Of a stretch of DNA of 12,511 nt, positions 9,732 through 12,511 are shown piece after piece. The notes beneath the pieces were generated by a model. It was not told the origin of the DNA, ran no database searches, and worked only from the letters and a program-made list of their open reading frames with translations. Every line of letters starts with the position of its first letter. Position 1 is the stretch's first letter. The position numbers and the translations under genes were made by a program. Origin of the DNA: Spirogloea muscicola. Taxonomy: Eukaryota; Streptophyta; Zygnematophyceae; Spirogloeales; Spirogloeaceae. The stretch spans positions 498,002 through 510,512 of the forward strand of contig WELB01000042.1 in the NCBI GenBank assembly GCA_009602725.1, read 5' to 3'.

Positions 9732-10446
9732 ATGGCTGAAAGCCGCGGCAGCGAGCAGGCCGGTGGGCCCGAGCCAGCAGCCGCAGCAGGAGCTGTGGAA
9801 GAGGCGCCGCAGCCGCTGAGACGGAGCGCCTCGTGCGTGCCAGCCTTTGACGCCCTCTGGTTCTGCTACTGTGAGCACTGATTGCCCACTTCAACCTGCA
9901 GCTCACCCATCTGTCTCAGCGCTCAGAGGCGGCGGAGGCGGACCAAACGCCGTCAAGAAGGTGCCACTCTGACGTCCACTCGCCTCTGTGCTGTGGGCGG
10001 GGCGGCCAGCGCAGCGCCGGTGCACCAGATGACGCAGTACTATCGGGATGGCGAGTTTGACGGGTGCACAGCCCGGTGGTCCGCTCTCTGGCATTGCATG
10101 GCGAACCGGGCTCGCGGCGGCGCCAGCAGCGAGGCCCAGGTTTGTGTCGCCCAAGCTACCCTTTTGTCCTCCGTCACCAGGTTGCTGCTCGACGCTTTGG
10201 CGCTCGGAGGGGCTGCCGCTGCACGGCTGTGTTGCAGGGGGGGGGGCTGAAGCCCTGACTGATCTGTGAGTCTGAAAGCTACACTTGGCCGGCCTCCTGT
10301 CGCTGTGAGCGCTGCCGCAGCCAAGAGAGGAGCCAGCGGCATCACACGCGGAGCGCATGTGGGAGCTCCGTACACCGGAGGCGGCTGCAGAGTTCTGGCG
10401 GCAGCAGTATGGCACTTCTGCCGAGCAGCCCAGGGTGGAGCGCTGA
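9732..10446 (+). CDS. Twin CX9C protein of the DUF3128 (EMI1/PANTS-like) family, 3 exons
   Basis: Exons 9732-9870, 10015-10139 and 10321-10446; phases 1 then 0; total 390 nt, 129 residues; introns of 144 and 181 bases with GT-AG ends. The start has a near-ideal context (GCCATCATGG). After an Ala/Glu/Pro-rich N-terminus come C35-X9-C45 and C64-X9-C74, joined by a YSPVHQMTQYYRDGEFDG linker, then an Arg-rich stretch and a C-terminal MWELRTPEAAAEFW segment. The aromatic FDALWFCY ... TARWSALWHC pattern is that of DUF3128, represented by yeast EMI1 and human C22orf39 (PANTS). Known: twin CX9C proteins commonly fold as disulfide-linked helical hairpins and enter the mitochondrial intermembrane space through Mia40. 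Inferred: a mitochondrial role. No cleavable presequence is evident, as expected for this class. Exon 3 is supported by its family-typical WELRTP motif. Confidence 0.87.
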
Positions 10447-10542
10447 TTGCCTTGTTGCTGCAAGAACAGCTTCGACTCGGCAGTTCTGCCGCTCGAGTGC
10501 ATCTGCGCCTCCTTCGTGCCCCTTGGCCATCCCTGCGTACCT

Positions 10543-10547
10543 TGTAA
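10543..10547 (+). terminator. Candidate TGTAA polyadenylation signal of the CX9C gene
   Basis: TGTAA lies 96 bases after the stop codon in a C-rich context, the only such motif within 300 bases downstream. Confidence 0.5.
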
Positions 10548-11396
10548 ACCCTGAACCCTCTCTCCCCCTTAAACCCTTACCCCACAGCCCTAATGTATGC
10601 AAGCATGAATATCTTGCAGCATGAATTTGCTAGCAAACTCCAAACACTGGTGGTCAGATGCTGTTGAGGGGTCAGAAGCTCCACGCTTGATGCTAGTCCT
10701 TGTCACCAAGCAGACTGCACCGATCATTCACCAATGGCTATGCTGGCATGCTCATGCAGGTGAAGCTGGAAGCATGGGCCCGCAAGACCTCTGGGGCTGG
10801 AAGTTGCCACACCTGACCCAATTTCGTCACGCTGCCCAGCTTTTTGGCCGTATGTGTGGTTGTAAAGCAGACTGTTCACTGCAGCCTGCCCAATATATGG
10901 ATGTTCCAATGCGCCATTGGGCAAATTAATTGTCTTGCAAGGAGCAGGTCTGAGGATGGAGGGGCCTATGATGGCAATCAACAAGCAAAGCTGCAGGTTA
11001 TAGAAGCAAGAGGCCTCAATGACGGCCGTGCTTCTATTAAACGCACGAGCAATGGGAGCTCTGCAAATGCATTTGGGAATTGTGGCCGCCTGCATCAGAG
11101 ACAAGCTGCCAAATTTTCGCGGGTCACATGCCATGTCCCCGTGCATGTGGCCTGTCGAGGGCTGCTTACCTACCCTCATCGATGGTGGTGGAGTAAGCGT
11201 CAAGCTTGTGAGCCTCAACATGCACAATGATTAAGTAGGGAGGCTGCACAGACATGCAAACCTGCACGACTTTGCAAGGTCAACGCTGTCATGCCGGCAC
11301 CTTCAAAGATTCGGGTCATTGTGTTTGCCTTGCAAGCACAATACAAGTTGCCTGCTATTCTCCTACAATGCATATAGGAGTTTGTTTCTCTTTGGG
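10548..11396. other. No recognisable gene
   Basis: Base composition is more even than in the exons. Open frames occur on both strands (plus 10621-10929 and 11019-11234; minus 10724-11227), but none shows a recognisable motif, splice-compatible neighbour or convincing coding composition. I see no tRNA or structured RNA. Confidence 0.5.
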
Positions 11397-11545
11397 CGTT
11401 GGTCATCCTTTTCGGGCTGGCCTCTGCTACTTGCCCCACAGCCATTGGACCCATTGTACGAGCCTCCTTTCGTCTCTTCATGTCACAGAGTGCAGCGTTC
11501 GCTTACTTTGCAGCGCTCCCAAACTCTGGCTCTTCATCAGCGCGC
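11397..11545. repeat. Tandem repeat copy R1
   Basis: Begins with a 27-base stretch (CGTTGGTCATCCTTTTCGGG and on) identical to the start of R2, 205 bases downstream. Similarity then continues with substitutions and small gaps up to the CTCATCAGCG-like end. Frames through both copies are not conserved with each other, so it appears non-coding. Confidence 0.75.
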
Positions 11546-11601
11546 TTTCCAAGACGGCTTCTTCCAGAGCCCCCCTAAAGAGGAGCTTCTTCTCCTTCAA
11601 A

Positions 11602-11754
11602 CGTTGGTCATCCTTTTCGGGCTGGCCTCTGAGTTTTGCTCGACAGCCACTGGCCCCTTTTGGAAGAGCCTCCTTTCTTCTCTTCTGCATGTTACATATT
11701 GCGGCGTTCTCTTACTTCACAGCGCACCCAGGCTCTGGCTCCTCATCAGCGTGC
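11602..11754. repeat. Tandem repeat copy R2
   Basis: Second direct copy of R1 with the same left and right ends and a few extra bases in the middle (GCA in CTGCATG is one). The 56 bases between R1 and R2 are unique. The pair ends about 120 bases before the retroelement-like frame, so it may belong to the same element or be an unrelated local duplication. Confidence 0.75.
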
Positions 11755-11873
11755 TGGGCGCGCTCGAAGTCATGCCACTGGCTTCCGTGGCGGTGCTCGG
11801 GCTCCCCAAATTAGCCTGTCGGGTTTTATGTGCTCATTCATGAGTACTGACGTCCCTTTCCAGCCTGCGTTGA

Positions 11874-12511
11874 CACTGTTACCTGAGCCCCCCATTGTCC
11901 ATTCCCCCAGGCGGCCTCACCATCCTTGGGGTCCCATTCGGCACGCCGTCTTTCGTCGACGGGCAACTGCGCGACCGTCTCCTGGAGCACCTCCAGCCGG
12001 TGACCCGCCTCCCCGAGCTGCAGGATATGCAGCTGGCGCTTGCTATGCTCACCAGATGCATTGTACAGCGTCCCCACTACCTGGCGCGGACGACCCCTCC
12101 CTACCCCGAGGTGCTGGAGGCCTACACCAAGTTCGACGCGGGCGTCATGGAGAGCGTGGCGGCCCTCATCCGCCACCCGGGCTTCCTCGACTCGCCCGCT
12201 GCGGCGCACCAGGCCACACTGCCCCCCGGCCATGGCGGCCTCGGCTGCCGCTCGCTCACTCGCATCTGCAGGCCAGCGTTCCTCGGCAGTTGGGCTCAGG
12301 TCGCCACGTCGGTGGCACAGCGCTTTCTCCATGATGGGCGGCCCATGCTGCAGCAGGCTGTGGTGGAGGTGGCCACCGGCTTGCTGCCTTTTCAGGTGGC
12401 GCTCCGCTCAGCTCAAGACGAGCTACTTGCGGAGCACCCTGCCCTCGCCGAGAGCGTGGTCCCGTTTGCCCACCTTGCCCACTCCCCCGACTCGCAAGCG
12501 CAGGCGCGGTA
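11874..12511 (+). mobile_element. Partial retroelement frame: region downstream of a reverse transcriptase core
   Basis: Open from just after a TGA at 11871 to the window end (212 codons, no stop). Seen: GGLTILGVPFGTPSFVDGQL, then a helical stretch with LPELQDMQLALAMLTRC, a PHYLARTTPP segment, LPPGHGGLGCRSL followed by FLGSWAQVA, and an Ala/Leu-rich C-terminal part. The order (LGVPxG, then an RxxYLxRTxPP-like segment, then GGLGxRS and a SWA motif) is what I associate with the segment following the catalytic YxDD core in retroelement reverse transcriptases that are common in green-algal and oomycete genomes. The catalytic palm motifs are not in the window, and no frame directly upstream supplies them, so the copy seems 5'-truncated or interrupted. 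CCCCCAG at 11904-11910 could act as a splice acceptor, leaving a spliced host gene derived from such an element as an alternative. Confidence 0.6.

Noticed and set aside
10541-10595. Telomere-like AAACCCTGAACCCT and TTAAACCCTTACCC strings
   Set aside because: Only a few degenerate units with no regular CCCTAAA period; more likely C-rich 3'UTR sequence.
10621-10929. 102-codon plus-strand frame behind the CX9C gene
   Set aside because: No motif, and it overlaps another open frame; a chance frame is the simpler reading.
10724-11227. 167-codon minus-strand frame
   Set aside because: It has no recognisable domain, an unusual Cys/Ile-rich composition and no splice-linked neighbour; it may be chance.
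11254-11843. Overlapping plus-strand frames of 186 and 174 codons
   Set aside because: They are Leu/Ser-rich and run through both tandem repeat copies in different registers, so the repeat does not preserve a protein.
11838-12332. 164-codon minus-strand frame
   Set aside because: Antisense shadow of the retroelement-like plus frame.

Overview
The window looks like nuclear DNA of a green alga (Chlorophyta, plausibly a trebouxiophyte). Exons are GC-rich, with many short introns of about 100-300 bases that follow GT-AG rules. TGTAA, the usual green-algal polyadenylation signal, lies behind the stop codons. The gene content is plant-type: a CID7-like PABP-interacting Smr protein and a plastid fibrillin. 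Every long single reading frame here is an exon or a shadow; the genes appear only when exons are joined by eye through phase-compatible splice sites.

Layout. (1) 160-6138, plus strand: a ten-exon gene for a protein of about 1146 residues with a PAM2 motif, a CUE-like domain, DUF1771 and a C-terminal Smr domain. (2) 6139-6952: 3'UTR/intergenic DNA between convergent genes. (3) 6976-8360, minus strand: a five-exon gene for a plastid-lipid-associated (fibrillin) protein of about 251-261 residues, closest in my recollection to FBN6/PAP8. (4) 8361-9731: the region between two divergent genes. It holds two direct copies (about 91% identical by hand count) of a 361/403-base unit, each with a related minus-strand open frame ending at the same TGA. 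(5) 9732-10446, plus strand: a three-exon gene for a 129-residue twin CX9C protein of the DUF3128 (EMI1/PANTS-like) family. (6) 10447-11396: no recognisable gene. (7) 11397-11754: two copies of a roughly 150-base unit at a 205-base period. (8) 11874 to the window end: an open frame resembling the segment downstream of the catalytic core in retroelement reverse transcriptases, cut by the window edge.

The three host genes do not form a pathway. One acts in mRNA/PABP biology, one in the plastid membrane/plastoglobule compartment, and one probably in the mitochondrial intermembrane space. The least explained parts are the paired repeat-borne reading frames at 8422-9436, the unfamiliar N-terminal module of the CID7-like protein, and the tandem repeat next to the retroelement remnant.
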